From contig JAQJZZ010000008.1 of the NCBI GenBank assembly GCA_030077755.1, positions 3,782,001-3,846,000 of the forward strand: 64,000 nucleotides of DNA, in the 5' to 3' direction. Below the pieces are notes generated by a model, which was given only the letters and a program-made list of their open reading frames with translations, was not told the origin of the DNA and made no database searches. The position numbers and the translations under genes are program-made. Shown here piece after piece: positions 11,152 through 22,892 of the stretch; positions within the stretch are counted from its first letter, which is position 1, and each line of letters opens with the position of its first letter. Source of the DNA: Filosporella fistucella (lineage: Eukaryota; Ascomycota; Leotiomycetes; Helotiales).

Positions 11152-12386
11152 CTATGCAGCAACAGGCTTTTCGAACAGATAATGAGTCACTCCCCAGGTA
11201 TCCCCGCCCTCATACGCAAATAGCTCTGCACAAGCCATGTAGAATATTTGCCATCTGTAATACCACATTGCAGTATCTTTGTCTCCATAGGTCTCCGTCA
11301 GATGAGGCCAGATGTCCTTTTTACTTGCGGTCATTTTTGATAGCCAGTCCTGGAAATACGGATTAGTTGTGGAAGAGGGTGGTGGAATCTGGATATATCT
11401 ACCTCACAGGTCTTGGCATAATGTTTTCCTGAGACCCACCATTGGGTTTCGAGCTTCAAGTCCCGCTGAAAGAAGAGTAAAAGATCTGCAGATGGCATTG
11501 TACCTCCGGAGAAGAAATGCGTGCTCATCCATCCCTCTTCGAAATCGTAGGGCGTCGTTTTGTGGGCGAAAATGTGGACGAAAAGCTTCCCTGATGGCTT
11601 GAGAGCTCTAGCAACCTTAGACATCAAGAGTTCGTAATTCTTCATATGCTCAAACAGCTGGTTTTCAAAACAGTCAGATATTGATCGCGGAATGATATCA
11701 TGTGACACTAACCTCAATGGATACGACCCGATCGAATGCCTCTTTTTCAAACTCGTAATCTACTACATTGCCAGTGATTACTGTCAAGTTTGTAATACCC
11801 TTCTCCTGCGCTTTTGCGTCTATGTAGAGTTTCTGAGTTCTCGAGTTCGAAAAGGCAGTGATCTTCGAATTTGGAAGAACTTCCGCAAAATACAATGCTC
11901 CGGAGCCCCAGCCACAACTTTGGAGCATCAGTACTAACCTCTAAATATTAATCAATGTCAAGCTTACCCGAGATCTAGAATGCTCATGCCATCCTTCAAT
12001 TGAGCTTTCTTGATATAAGTCTCCAGCATGGCTATTTCAGCCTGGGCCAAGGTCTCTCCGCCCTTTGGATACAAGCAGCAGGAATATTTCATTCTAGGGC
12101 CAAGGCACGCTGCCAAAACTCCCGTGCCAACCTCGTAGTGTTGCTCATTTGCTGTAGCCGTTTCAATTGCAATTGGTCTACTCCGAAGGAGTTCAACATA
12201 ACTCATTTTCCGCTTATAAGCCTCCTCTAGAGAGGAAGTTTTGATGATTTCGATGCGATCCCGTAGCTGTCGCCGGATTCCTACACGGATCACTGCGTTG
12301 GGGAGATATCCTCCATCGAGGATCCAATCTGTCACTTATTAGTGATTTCGGGTAATATCTAGAGAGGCGAGTTCACCATAACTCAT
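11152..12386 (-). CDS. SAM-dependent methyltransferase, coclaurine N-methyltransferase / cyclopropane synthase family
   Basis: Class I methyltransferase related to plant coclaurine N-methyltransferases and bacterial cyclopropane fatty acid synthases. Exons (transcript order) 12386-12377, 12328-11968, 11917-11713, 11657-11403 and 11349-11152 give 342 aa. The first exon is only 10 nt and supplies the start of MSYDWILDGGYLP. The SAM motif I is LDLGCGWGSGA, split across an intron. Later family blocks are FEHMKNYE, THFFSGGTMPSADLL, WWVSGKHYAKT and the C-terminal MACAELFAYEGGDTWGV. There is no signal peptide or membrane segment. Substrate is unknown: amines or lipids are both possible, and the C-terminal blocks match the N-methyltransferase branch better than the lipid branch. 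Next gene upstream is NDUFB2-like, tail to tail, 207 bp away. Confidence 0.85.
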
Positions 12387-12705
12387 TTTTTGAATTTTTT
12401 GTGTAGCTAAGACTACGTCCACAATGTATGCTAGGAGAGAGAAATTTCCGGACAAGTATGTACATCAAATGTCAAGTGTTGAAAAGGTCGAGACCAAAGC
12501 GCGGCTGGTGTATCATCTCAACTCAACCTTATCGGCTGCCGTAGCGTGAACGACCTGCCTGCGTACTTCGAATATTCGGTAAGCATGGAATTATGCTGTC
12601 TTACACATCTACGTCATTTGATTCAAATATTGCGTAAAATTGACGCTCATAAATTGTAGCTATGTACGTGATATCAAAATATTTACAAGGTCTCGGGCAG
12701 CATTT

Positions 12706-15700
12706 TTATTGCAGTGTGCGCATTTGTTCCAACACAAGCTTGTAGGCTTTGCGTTGCTTTGGCTTGCCCGAAATGGTCGCTTTCACGATACCCAGATACT
12801 TCCCAAGTCTGGGTAGCAAGTAATTTTCGGACGTCCAAGCTAAGGCGATATAGCCAATGCCCAATACCAATATGAAAGTTTTAAAATCCCAACTCATCTG
12901 TGTCAATTGCATGAATTTGGCGACCCCATTAGAGGGATCAAACAGCATATATGATGAAACAAGAAGTGCCACCACAAGCGTCACAACAAAGGGTACTAAA
13001 TATGTATTAGTTACGAATATATAATATAGACAGAAGACATACAGTTATGCGCTACGGATTGTCGGAATGGTGGCCCAACGCTCAAAACTATTCCGGACAA
13101 TATGTATTCATAACATGAAACGAGGAACAACGTAGTATTTTCTGAGTTTTCAATGTTTGATTTTTCCTTGTTGAGGTGAGGGGGAATGTACCTGAGCGAG
13201 GTTAGCTGGTGATCTGATACTTAGAGAATGAATTTACCAAGGTTGTCGTCTGACGGACTGGAACGCTACAGCTTGTATCAAAACGCAGATTGCAATTTGG
13301 CCCAGTAATGGTGTCAACACTTTGCGTGATACTAAATTTGCGGTTGGACGCTTCTGACAGAGGACTGGGAATGGTCCAGACCAGCCCACTAAATTTATAT
13401 CAATATTGCACTTTGATCACAATCCAGAAGACTTACTGAATATGGCAATTGGGAGAATAAGAAGGAGATCGATGAAAAGGAACTGCCGCCATGTCAATTA
13501 CTGGAACAAAATTTGACGATCCTCGACGTACTTGGAAGTCACCTAAATTGGATGCTGACGCATACAGAAAGCTAACAGAGGTAAATTGGATGGCAGAGTA
13601 AAGACTCATGTATTTGAAGCAGCTGAAGCTTGTGACCAAGGCGGCTCTACCCTCCCTGGAGAAAGTAAATTAGCAGGCGGACAGTCTATATAGAGATATG
13701 ACACACCTTATGACTTCTGGAACACATGTGATATCAAAGACGCGGCTGGTGAAAGGGGCAGCAACAGATGCTTCGGCCTCAGATAGAGAGATACCAACAT
13801 CTGCTGCCTTCAAAGCTCCACAATCATTGGCTCCGTCGCCACAGAATCCGCAACAGTAGCCGATACTTTGAAGTTTTTCGACAAGCTCATGCTTTTCATC
13901 TGGCGACATGCGAGCAAATACTTGCCCACAAACGAGCATCTAAGTTAAGATTAATGCTAGGCCTATGATGGGGTCAAAATTGAACAAACCCTATGAAGAA
14001 ATTCTGGCGAGGCAAAATCAATAATCCAACGAAATACATCACCGCTCACCGCCAATGAGTAGTTTCTAAGGTTCGAAATGTCATATGGCAGTGATGTGTC
14101 ACCCTCAATGGGCGGTGGTAGTGGCTGCACACATTAGCAACGCACATCGCCTAGGCTTGAAGAGCATACCATCAGACTCTTCTCATCTAGAGTAAAGATA
14201 CTGTTGTCAATGCTCTCCCAGGTCAAACGAGCCCTAGGGTCCTGAAAGTCACCTGGGGAAAGTTAATCATCGTGAATGGGGTACGTAATGTATGACCTAC
14301 CTTCAGCGAAGTGAGGAACAAAACAGTGTGCGGTTTTGTCAATCAAGTTGCACTCCCTTGCAACACTGATAGCAGTCAAAATGTTATCTCCAGTGCACAT
14401 AACTTTTCTGATGCCGGCTTCAGAAAGCTCATCCAGAACACCGGCAGTTGTAGGTTTGAGTTTGTTCTCGAAGATGATGAAGCCAATGAAGTCAAGCCCA
14501 GATTCAGCCTCATCTCGTTTCATCTTTTGAACCTTTACCCAATTCAGCTTTGCGATATGCTTCGTTGCGCAAGCAATGACTCGAAACCCTCTGTGTGTAT
14601 AGTAAGCAAGAAGCTCCTCGTAGTCGCTTGGGACTTCAAGATCGGTCAGTATGAAGATCCAGTTCAAGTCAGCACAACGAAACTTACAGCTTTCCGCCTT
14701 GCAAATGTCCTTCATACATTCTGGTGCTCCTTTGACATAAATGTCACACCCTGGAGATCCAAAGTTTCTCACGATCACACTAGCCCGACGGAGTTGTGAT
14801 ACAAATTCGAAGGATTTGAGGATTCCAAGCTCAATTGGCGAGGGCTTGAAACTTGCATGAGTAAAGGTAGCTACAGTTATGGACGAACTTACACTAGAGT
14901 TGTGGCGGTGTCCATTATCGCCAACATCATACTCCATGCCGGGAGGGGGCCTGGCAATCGATGGTGATAGACCTCCTTGTTCATCCTCCTCAGCATCCCC
15001 ACCTGTTTGCTCCCCTTCTTCAAAGGACCAGCCTGTAAATTCAAACATTTTTACATCCAGAGGGTCTCCGACTGTTTCACCGTCCACGACCCGAAGAGAG
15101 TGACACGTTGCCATTGTATAAAGTGCAGCTTTATGGGAGTCATATTCTATTGTAGGATCTCGTTCGTATGCTGCACCGGGGAGTAGAGACAATGAATCTG
15201 AAAGAATATCGCTGAAACGGTTGGAAGGTCGTTGGGCAACGCGAATTCCGAGTACGTCCAGGCCATCTTCCGTCAGAGTTCCCGTTTTGTCGAAGCAGAT
15301 TATATCCAACTTGCCTCCTACGTTGACTCTCTGAGGACTAATGCAAAAGATTTGCTTCTTCCTGAGGCGTGAGAGAGCAAAGTTTGTTCCAATGGTCAGG
15401 GTTGCTGGAAGTGCTGGTGGAACAACAATAGTTATCAAGTCCAATGCTCTGACAATGATCAAATGCCATGCTAACTTCAGTCGAACAAAGTTGACAAATG
15501 AAGCAACGAATCCCAGCATAGCGATACCCCCCATAACGGATATGTATCGAAAAGAATCCCTGTAGAATTTGAATCCAGAAGGCTTAGGGAAGAGCATGGA
15601 TCGGACAAGGGCGCCTTTTGTGGTATTGAAGCCAGTTCTTACTGCCATAGCCAGTGCAACAGCTTCATCATCTTTATCATCTTGCGGACGCCTGGCACGC

Positions 15701-17485
15701 ACTATTTTTGTCCCGCAGAATAAAAAGTGTCTTGCAACTTCGGGTGCGATTGAAGATGCTGCTAAGTTGAGGGATCGTAACGATTCATCAGTCGCAGGAA
15801 CTTTCGAAACGGGGACAGATTCGCCTGAGCATGTCAGTTTATCTTTTTGAGAAGGGAGCGGAGTTCCTACCAGTTAGCATACTCTCATTGACTATACAAT
15901 CGCCAGCAAGCAGAATGCTATCGCAAGGAAATTGCGTCAACGCAGGATCCGTCACTTCATACACATCACCAGGAACAAGTTCGCTGGACGGCACATATCG
16001 CCCTAGAATGATGAGCGCCAAATTGCTTCCTATTTGCACAAGACTTACAAAACCCATTCCGAAGGACTCGCACATCACATTCAAAACGAGATATCTCTCG
16101 TAGTCGTTTCATTGTCTAAATTTTGGATAAGCTGCGGACCGCATTGGTAGGTGCTGTTCTTACTGATCGAGTTTCTATCAACGTCGTAGTGATGCTCACC
16201 ACCGATATGAGAAAAATGCAAGCGGCATAATAGTAGTACTCATCAACAGACCAGAGAAGTAGACTGGCAATTTGAAAGACGTAAAAAGGATGGAATGCCT
16301 GAATTGATGTTAGTAGTTATCGGCTTCAAAGGTACCGCTACAAACTTCGTCTACAAGTAGTTGTGGTATGGTTTTTTGTTTGATATCGATCATGTTTTTA
16401 CCAAAGACAAGTTCACGGCTCTCCTTTTCGTCTCCATCAATGCCGGCTCGAATTGATTTGACATCGGTCCAAGCCGGATCCTTCCAGCTATTACAAAGGA
16501 CAAATCTATCTTTCAAAGGATGGAACGAGAATCGCATGTATCGATAGTCCAGTATCCTTAAGTTCTCAATGATAGGATCATCGTCCTCATCGTATGAGAG
16601 GATATACTGTTTTGAAGGAGCACCAAAAACTGTTGATAGTGACCGACCATACTCTTTGGACTCTACATCTTGCACCACGAATTCGCCCCATTGGTTCTAT
16701 GATAGTCAGCAACTATCACGCTGGCAGAACGATATTCAAATCATATCAAATCGGCATGAATGTGCCAGATCATAAAGGACAAGAGTGACGCAATTTGAAC
16801 TTACCTCAATCACGACCCAGGAACAATCCCACAAGCAACAAGGCGTCCCTGTCAGACGGACATTCCACCGAGGTAGCCATCGCAACAGTAGATAGCCCAA
16901 GCCAAAAGTGAGGACACAAATGGTCGTGTAGAGCGCGAACCCAGCATTGGACGTCCGAAATCCAGCAACGACGATCGTAAGATCTTCTGTTACAATGTAG
17001 ATTTTCTGGCTTGTCCTATGTCCCCTACCAAGTGCACTTCCATCTGTCCTTGCACTGTCACTTCTAAGTAGCCGATCATGCACAGAAGTCCTTGACTGTG
17101 CGGAGGAGGTACGCCTCATATGGGGGAGTTCCCCGGCCTCCAAATCTTGCTCCCCATCTCCTTCAAAGTTCAACTCGGACTCGTCGTCCAGTATAGCACT
17201 ATCGTCTTCAGAAGGAGGAAGTGGTTCGTCATCGTCCTCTTGGTAGTAGGTAAAGCTCGCGGTAGAATCTGCTCGTCCTCGTCTATGTGCGAAAGAGGAA
17301 ACACTGGTTGGGACACTTTCTCCCATGGGGCCTGCAAACACTTCATCCTGGGCCATCTCCACCTCATCGAGAAAGCTTGAGGTCGACATGTTCGAATCGC
17401 GTCGGTACATTGGGCCATGGTGACCATTTGTCCTCGAACTGCCCCTTCGCCCTCCATTAATAGGAACACCTTTGGATCCATCCAT
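12706..17485 (-). CDS. YPK9: P5B-type ATPase, Ypk9/ATP13A2 family
   Basis: Vacuolar/lysosomal P5B pump; animal ATP13A2 exports polyamines and yeast Ypk9 confers metal tolerance. Sixteen exons join in frame to 1332 aa: 17485-16805, 16696-16346, 16298-16164, 16115-16049, 16002-15871, 15824-14893, 14844-14688, 14633-14301, 14252-14170, 14124-13990, 13939-13707, 13655-13532, 13482-13437, 13388-13238, 13191-13043 and 12995-12706. The acidic/Ser-rich cytosolic N-terminus (about 1-200) precedes a hydrophobic hairpin. The P5 signature PPALPATL lies ahead of the phosphorylation site DKTGTLTE near residue 633. [15 protein letters not shown] and [11 protein letters not shown] mark the P-domain, followed by C-terminal transmembrane helices. 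The exon 6/7 junction (14844) and exon 14/15 junction were chosen by frame and family fit. No broken motif was seen. Confidence 0.93.
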
Positions 17486-17836
17486 CTTGAATATGTTGAT
17501 AGCACGCTGTCCGCGTGTTCTGTTAAGCTAGGCAGTAACGTCAAAGCCCATTATGAATACATTGCTTTGGAGATTGTCTTAGTGGTATAAACTATTTTGA
17601 CTCTTTTTGATAGCCCTGTCCCTTATCGTCGATAGTGCGATAGTCCCACCACACGCTACCTTTGGATTTGGCTAGGGCGCTAAAGTCAACGCTCTTCCCA
17701 ACTATAACTCAATCCTCTTCACCTTTTCACAACCCATACTGTCTTGTTTCCGTCACAACAAGGCACGAAGACATTTCAAACGACCTTTCCACACCTGATC
17801 AATCTATTCAAGTCGATCAGATACCTGCCCGCCAAT
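17486..17836. other. Divergent promoter region, YPK9 and NAP1
   Basis: The starts of two divergent genes lie 351 bp apart. A pyrimidine-rich stretch at about 17690-17755 precedes the NAP1 start, common for highly expressed fungal genes. No other motif is firm. Confidence 0.4.
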
Positions 17837-19264
17837 ATGTCAGAAATCCCAAAGAAACAAAACCTCCAGACTGCCCCGTAAGCCAACAACTGGATGGAAA
17901 GCTAAAAGAGAATTTTCATATTGACTTTATCTGTAGCACTCCTCAAAACACACCCGCAAACAATGCCCCTATCTCTTCCCATGCTCAGCAACCTGGTGTT
18001 GGCACCATCAAAGAAGGTTCGTCATTAATTTTGCCCCTCACCGAAATTTGCGGCAACGACTAAATTTTTTTTCCAATAGAGGAATTCGATCGCGCCGCAG
18101 CAGCATCCATCTTCGCACAAAATCCTCAACTAGTTTCTATGATCCAAGGCCGACTTGGTTCCTTGGTTGGTCGCTCATCCGGATATGTCGAATCTCTCCC
18201 CGCACCAGTGCGTCGTCGTGTCGCTGGCCTCAAAGGCGTTCAAAAGGAGCACTCTAAACTCGAGGCGGCCTTCCAAGAGGAAGTCCTAGAGTTAGAGAAG
18301 AAATACTTCGCAAAGTTTACACCACTGTATCAAAAGCGAGCCAAAATTGTAAACGGTGGAGCAGAGCCAACTGAAGACGAAATCAAGGCTGGCGAGGAGG
18401 ATGACGAAGAGCAAGATGAAGCATCATCTGCAGCCAAGCCGACCGAGGAGGCATCAGATGTGAAGGGTATTCCAGAGTTTTGGCTGTCTGCGATGAAAAA
18501 TCAAATTTCTCTTGCTGAGATGATCACCGACAGAGATGAGGTTGCACTCAAGGACTTGACCGATGTCAGAATGGAGTACCTTGACAAGCCAGGCTTCCGT
18601 TTGATTTTCGAATTTGCAGAGAACGAGTTCTTCAGCAACAAAACTATCACGAAGACATACTTCTACCAGAATGAGAGCGGATACGGAGGAGACTTCATTT
18701 ACGACCATGCCGAAGGTGACAAGATCGAGTGGAAGGCAGGCAAGGACTTGACTGTGCGAGTAGAGAGCAAAAAGCAACGCAACAAGAGTAAGTTAACTTT
18801 GGTTCATGTTTGGCTAGATACCGACTAATATGCCCTAGACACAAAACAGACCCGTGTTGTCAAGAAGACTGTCCCAACTGAGTCATTCTTCAACTTCTTC
18901 TCGCCGCCCAAGGCACCAACTGAAGAAGACGATGATGATGCCGCATCTGACATTGAGGAGCGCCTGGAGCTTGATTACCAATTAGGTGAAGATATCAAGG
19001 AGAAACTTATTCCTCGCGCAATCGATTGGTTCACAGGAGAGGCTCTTCAATTTGAGGAGTTGGATGATGATATGGAGGAGGGTGATTTTGAGGATGAGGA
19101 TGATGAAGAAGATGATGCCAGCGAGGATCACGATGATGATGAGGAGTCAGAGGATGATGTAAGTTGTTTGAATATACTCTCGAAGTGTTAACATCTAGCT
19201 AACGGCCATATAGGATGATGCAGCAAAACCAAAACAAGAGGCTGCTGAGTGCAAGCAAAGTTAG
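17837..19264 (+). CDS. NAP1: Nucleosome assembly protein 1
   Basis: Histone H2A-H2B chaperone that shuttles between cytoplasm and nucleus and also links to mitotic kinases in yeast. Exons 17837-17877, 17937-18016, 18080-18787, 18839-19158 and 19214-19264 give 399 aa. The N-terminus is Pro/Gln/Asn-rich; the NAP domain begins with a long helix (from about residue 60, [11 protein letters not shown]) and includes [12 protein letters not shown], the nuclear-export-like region and SFFNFFSPP. The C-terminus is a strongly acidic Asp/Glu tail, as in all NAP1 proteins. The protein ends in CKQS, a CaaX-type motif equivalent to the CKQQ end of vertebrate NAP1L1, so prenylation is possible. The last coding exon of 51 nt was chosen because it restores this conserved end. 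Confidence 0.95.
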
Positions 19265-20050
19265 ATTGACTTTTCTTTCTGTGCCTGATATTGAGATATC
19301 AAGACTGTCACTCTTGCCGTGTTAACATCGGTTACCTGCATTTACACCTCGAATGCTCTGGCGTAGATTACTTTGGGGACAATGCATTGGTTTCATTACA
19401 CATCCTCTGACATCTCCTCCTTTCGTCTAGACTAGTCTAATCAGCTCCTGAGAAGTGCTCTTTCTTTTTATGGTTGCACTGCAAACTTCATTCATGCAAA
19501 TAGCTCAAGGGCGTTCGTAGACACAATTAAAAAGTTGACTGTAACATTGTCTGTATAGTTGGCGGTTCAAGTTTCAAGAAGTGACTGTGGTTCAGTGTAA
19601 ATGTTGCATTTAAGCATTGAGAGATCCACGTTGCATGAGATAAACTCTAAGCGTTGCTTCGTGTAAACGTGTAAGAACACAGCAAGAAGCAATACCAACC
19701 TAATGGCTGTGGGTTTTCTTTTTGGGTGAGACGATAGGACCGAAAGCTCAGAACAACATTTTTTCGGGCGCACCACTTTGAAATTAATTTAGCTAAGGTA
19801 CCTACTAGTCGCCGAAGTCTCTACCACCGTTACCGGAGAAAAACCAGCTGTCAGATGACAAGGCTGATAGTGGCTAGAGAAGGAGTTTGTCACAGCCTTG
19901 AGCTTGCGTGATCCGAAAAATTCAACGGGATTTGTGCTACACCCTGCGAGTTGGAACTGACTCACGTCCCAGCTTTATAATTGACCCCTCTTCGCCTCTA
20001 CTCTTGCCCCTCCTTCTTCCCAAACCCATACAGAAAATCAATCAACCAAC
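19265..20050. other. Intergenic, NAP1 to phosphoglycerate dehydrogenase
   Basis: The 786 bp hold the NAP1 3' UTR and the downstream promoter. A TATA-like TTTATAAT lies at about 19973-19980, near 75 bp upstream of the next start codon, followed by a C/T-rich tract. No gene was found; the short frame on the - strand at 19567-19776 has no recognisable content. Confidence 0.5.
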
Positions 20051-21800
20051 ATGGCAACCCCTTCAATCAGAATTGCGTCCTCCCAAAATCGTAGTGTTAA
20101 TCACACTGTATCTACATCACCCACCGCTACATTCCATAGCCCTTCAAGCTTTGGAGGAGGGCTCACACGGACTCAAACCGCTCCAAAGCAATTAAAACCA
20201 TTCAACACCGGAGACATCAAGATTCTTCTTCTGGAAAACATCAATGAGAGCGGTTTTAAGATACTGGAAGGCCAGGGATATCAAGTCGAGTCTCTGAAAT
20301 CATCACTACCAGAGGCCGAGTTAATTGAAAAGATTCGGTGAGATAATTCATCCTGTACTCGTCGAAGGTTCCTCAGACTGACCTTAATTGCAGTCAAGTT
20401 CACGTTATCGGCATCCGATCCAAAACGAAATTGAACGAGAGAGTTCTTCGTGAGGCCAAAAACTTGATTGTAGTTGGATGCTTCTGTATTGGAACAAACC
20501 AGGTTGATCTCGAGTATGCTGCCAAGAATGGTATCGCGGTATTCAACTCTCCATTCGCGAACTCGAGAAGTGTGGCGGAACTCGTCATCGCGGAAATCAT
20601 TGTTCTCGCCCGTCAATTAGGCGATCGCTCAAACGAGCTGCACAAAGGAACATGGAATAAAGTCTCTGCGAAGTGCTGGGAGATAAGAGGAAAGACATTA
20701 GGTTTGTGCTGTCCCTAAAAATTGAAAATGTTCTTGGTTATTGACACCATCAGGAATCATTGGCTATGGTCACATTGGTTCTCAATTGTCTGTCCTTGCG
20801 GAAGCCATGGGTATGTCGGTAATCTACTACGATGTGGTCAACCTGATGGCTCTTGGAACTGCCAGGCAGGTGCCTACTTTGGATGCCCTCCTCAACGAAG
20901 CCGACTTCGTCACTTGCCACGTTCCCGAGTTACCCGAAACTAAAAACATGATCTCATCTAAAGAGCTGTCCCAGATGAAAGATGGAAGTTACTTGATCAA
21001 TGCCAGCCGTGGGACTGTGGTTGATATTCCGGCACTCATCAACGCCATGCGTAACGGGAAGATTGCAGGTGCAGCGCTGGACGTATATCCCAGCGAGCCA
21101 GGTGGAAATGGTGACTACTTCACAAATTCTCTTAACCCTTGGGCAGAAGATCTTCGTAACCTCAAAAATATAATTCTTTCGCCACACATTGGAGGAAGCA
21201 CCGAGGAGGCTCAGCGGGCTATTGGTGTTGAAGGTAGTTTCCCAACATGGCATCATCGCACACGTCGCTAACGAATACCATAGTCGGTGAAGCTCTTGTG
21301 AGATACGTCAACTCAGGTGTAACCCTTGGATCTGTGAATCTTCCTGAAGTCAACCTCCGTTCTCTCACTTCAGATGAGTCCAACCACGCCAGAGTAAATA
21401 TTGTTCTCATTGCTGGTCTGATTATACTAATAGAAATAGGTCATTTACATCCATCATAACCGGCCAGGTGTTTTGAGACAAGGTAAGTCCCGTTTCGTGC
21501 TACTTTTCATGCTTATATTGACCACATTTAGTGAACGAAATCCTCGGAGACCATAACGTTGACAAACAAATCACTGATAACAAGGGAGATGCAAGCACTA
21601 CCTATGGAAGTTTTATCTGAACAGCTACTGACTGGCTCGTAGGTTGCATACTTGATGGCGGATATCAGCGATGTCAACACCACTGAGATTAAGGAAATTT
21701 CAGATAGCTTAGAGGCTTTAAGCTGTAGGTTATAGCCTTAGGTGATTGCGTTTATATGCTAACGTTCTTAGCACGAATAATGGTGCGTGTTCTGTACTGA
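20051..21800 (+). CDS. SER3: D-3-phosphoglycerate dehydrogenase
   Basis: Oxidises 3-phosphoglycerate to 3-phosphohydroxypyruvate with NAD+, the first step of serine synthesis in the cytosol. Exons 20051-20337, 20394-20701, 20754-21233, 21284-21393, 21440-21482, 21532-21590, 21643-21724 and 21772-21800 give 465 aa, matching yeast Ser3/Ser33. The N-terminus is a Ser/Thr-rich leader of about 55 residues found in fungal forms. The dinucleotide fold carries GYGHIGS, the catalytic Arg lies in NASRGTVVD and the His in PHIGGSTEEA. The C-terminal ACT regulatory domain spans the last five small exons (HHNRPGVLR to MVRVLY), where serine would bind and inhibit. The intron at 21591-21642 has a GC donor (GCAAGC); without removing it the frame stops at once. 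Confidence 0.95.
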
Positions 21801-21822
21801 GTGTACATATTATATTACATAC

Positions 21823-21874
21823 ATGGAAGGGAAATGGGAAACGGGAAATGGAAAATGGAAAATGGAAAACGGGA
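21823..21874. repeat. Purine-rich short tandem repeat
   Basis: Just after the phosphoglycerate dehydrogenase stop, the + strand is an almost pure purine tract made of irregular 7-8 bp units of the GGAAAAT / GGGAAAT type, about seven copies. It probably lies in the 3' UTR. Units differ by one or two bases. Confidence 0.75.
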
Positions 21875-22892
21875 GCATAGGGAGGGCTGCATTCAACAGG
21901 GCGTAATGGGACTTGGCTCCCTTCAACAAACATAGAGCAGACCAGCGTTGAAAGATGCAACTGCGAGATTTTGGATAGAGATGAAATGATAGAAAGTTGT
22001 ATAGAACGCATTTAAACAGCAAAATCCCAAACAGGTTGTGTTAGACGAGGACCCATTGCATGCATTAATGTTGATGGCTCTTTTAGAAGCCATACCCGAC
22101 CTAGGTGGATCTAGGACTTTGCACCAAGCTGTCGGACGATTTGTTTGGGAACTTTGACAGCAGCTGCTCCCTCCCACAACGCCTATCGACGACACCCTTG
22201 TGTGCCTCCTATTAGATCTTTACAATCTAACCTACGCAGATCTTCACATCGAAACGTTACTCACTCTTTCCGATCTTCAAAACAGGTCAATAGCGACGGC
22301 ACATGCGATATCTGAAACCAATCTGCCAAAGGCGGTGTGCCAGGTGTCAAGGAGTGTGAGGTTGTACGAATGGACGGTAAATTCGTGGTATGGCCGAGGA
22401 AAAGGAAGGTAAATATATAATGTAAGTTTTGGAAGAATGTACGTGCTTGAATCAGGAGAATAGTGCCAACAATAATCTCCCACTCTTCTAGCATTCTAGG
22501 AATAGACTGCTTCGAATTGATGCATGGCTCGGACCAAGTGCGTACCCCTTTTCAGGATTAACTAGCGGCCAAAGGCCCCGGAGACGAGAGTTGAGCTGCA
22601 ATTCGGCGAGCCGAATTTCTGACCTGGGGGCTTGCGAACGCGACATTCTTCTCACGACCAATTCCAACAGCATCCCCCTGTTCAACTGATGAATTTTGCA
22701 GAAGAGAATCTCCAAGACCACGAGCTTCTTACAGCCATTCCATCTCAATAATCGCATTCATCCTGCTCGATATCCTCCTCGCATCCTGTTCATGAAGTCG
22801 GATTCTGCACCGCCCGCTCCCGGATTGCTTTGCTTTGCCAGGTGTTGAAGGACGTTGAGACCAAAATTGTACAACCCATCAATACAGCATAG
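21875..22892. other. Intergenic, promoter region of class V myosin
   Basis: About 1 kb without an open frame that looks coding. Several C/T-rich stretches occur in the last 300 bp before the myosin start (for example about 22670-22800). No RNA gene was recognised. Confidence 0.5.

Noticed and set aside
11152..12386. Bacterial origin by gene transfer of the cyclopropane-synthase-like methyltransferase
   Set aside because: The gene has four normal fungal introns, and its C-terminal blocks match eukaryotic N-methyltransferases; nothing in the sequence shows recent transfer.
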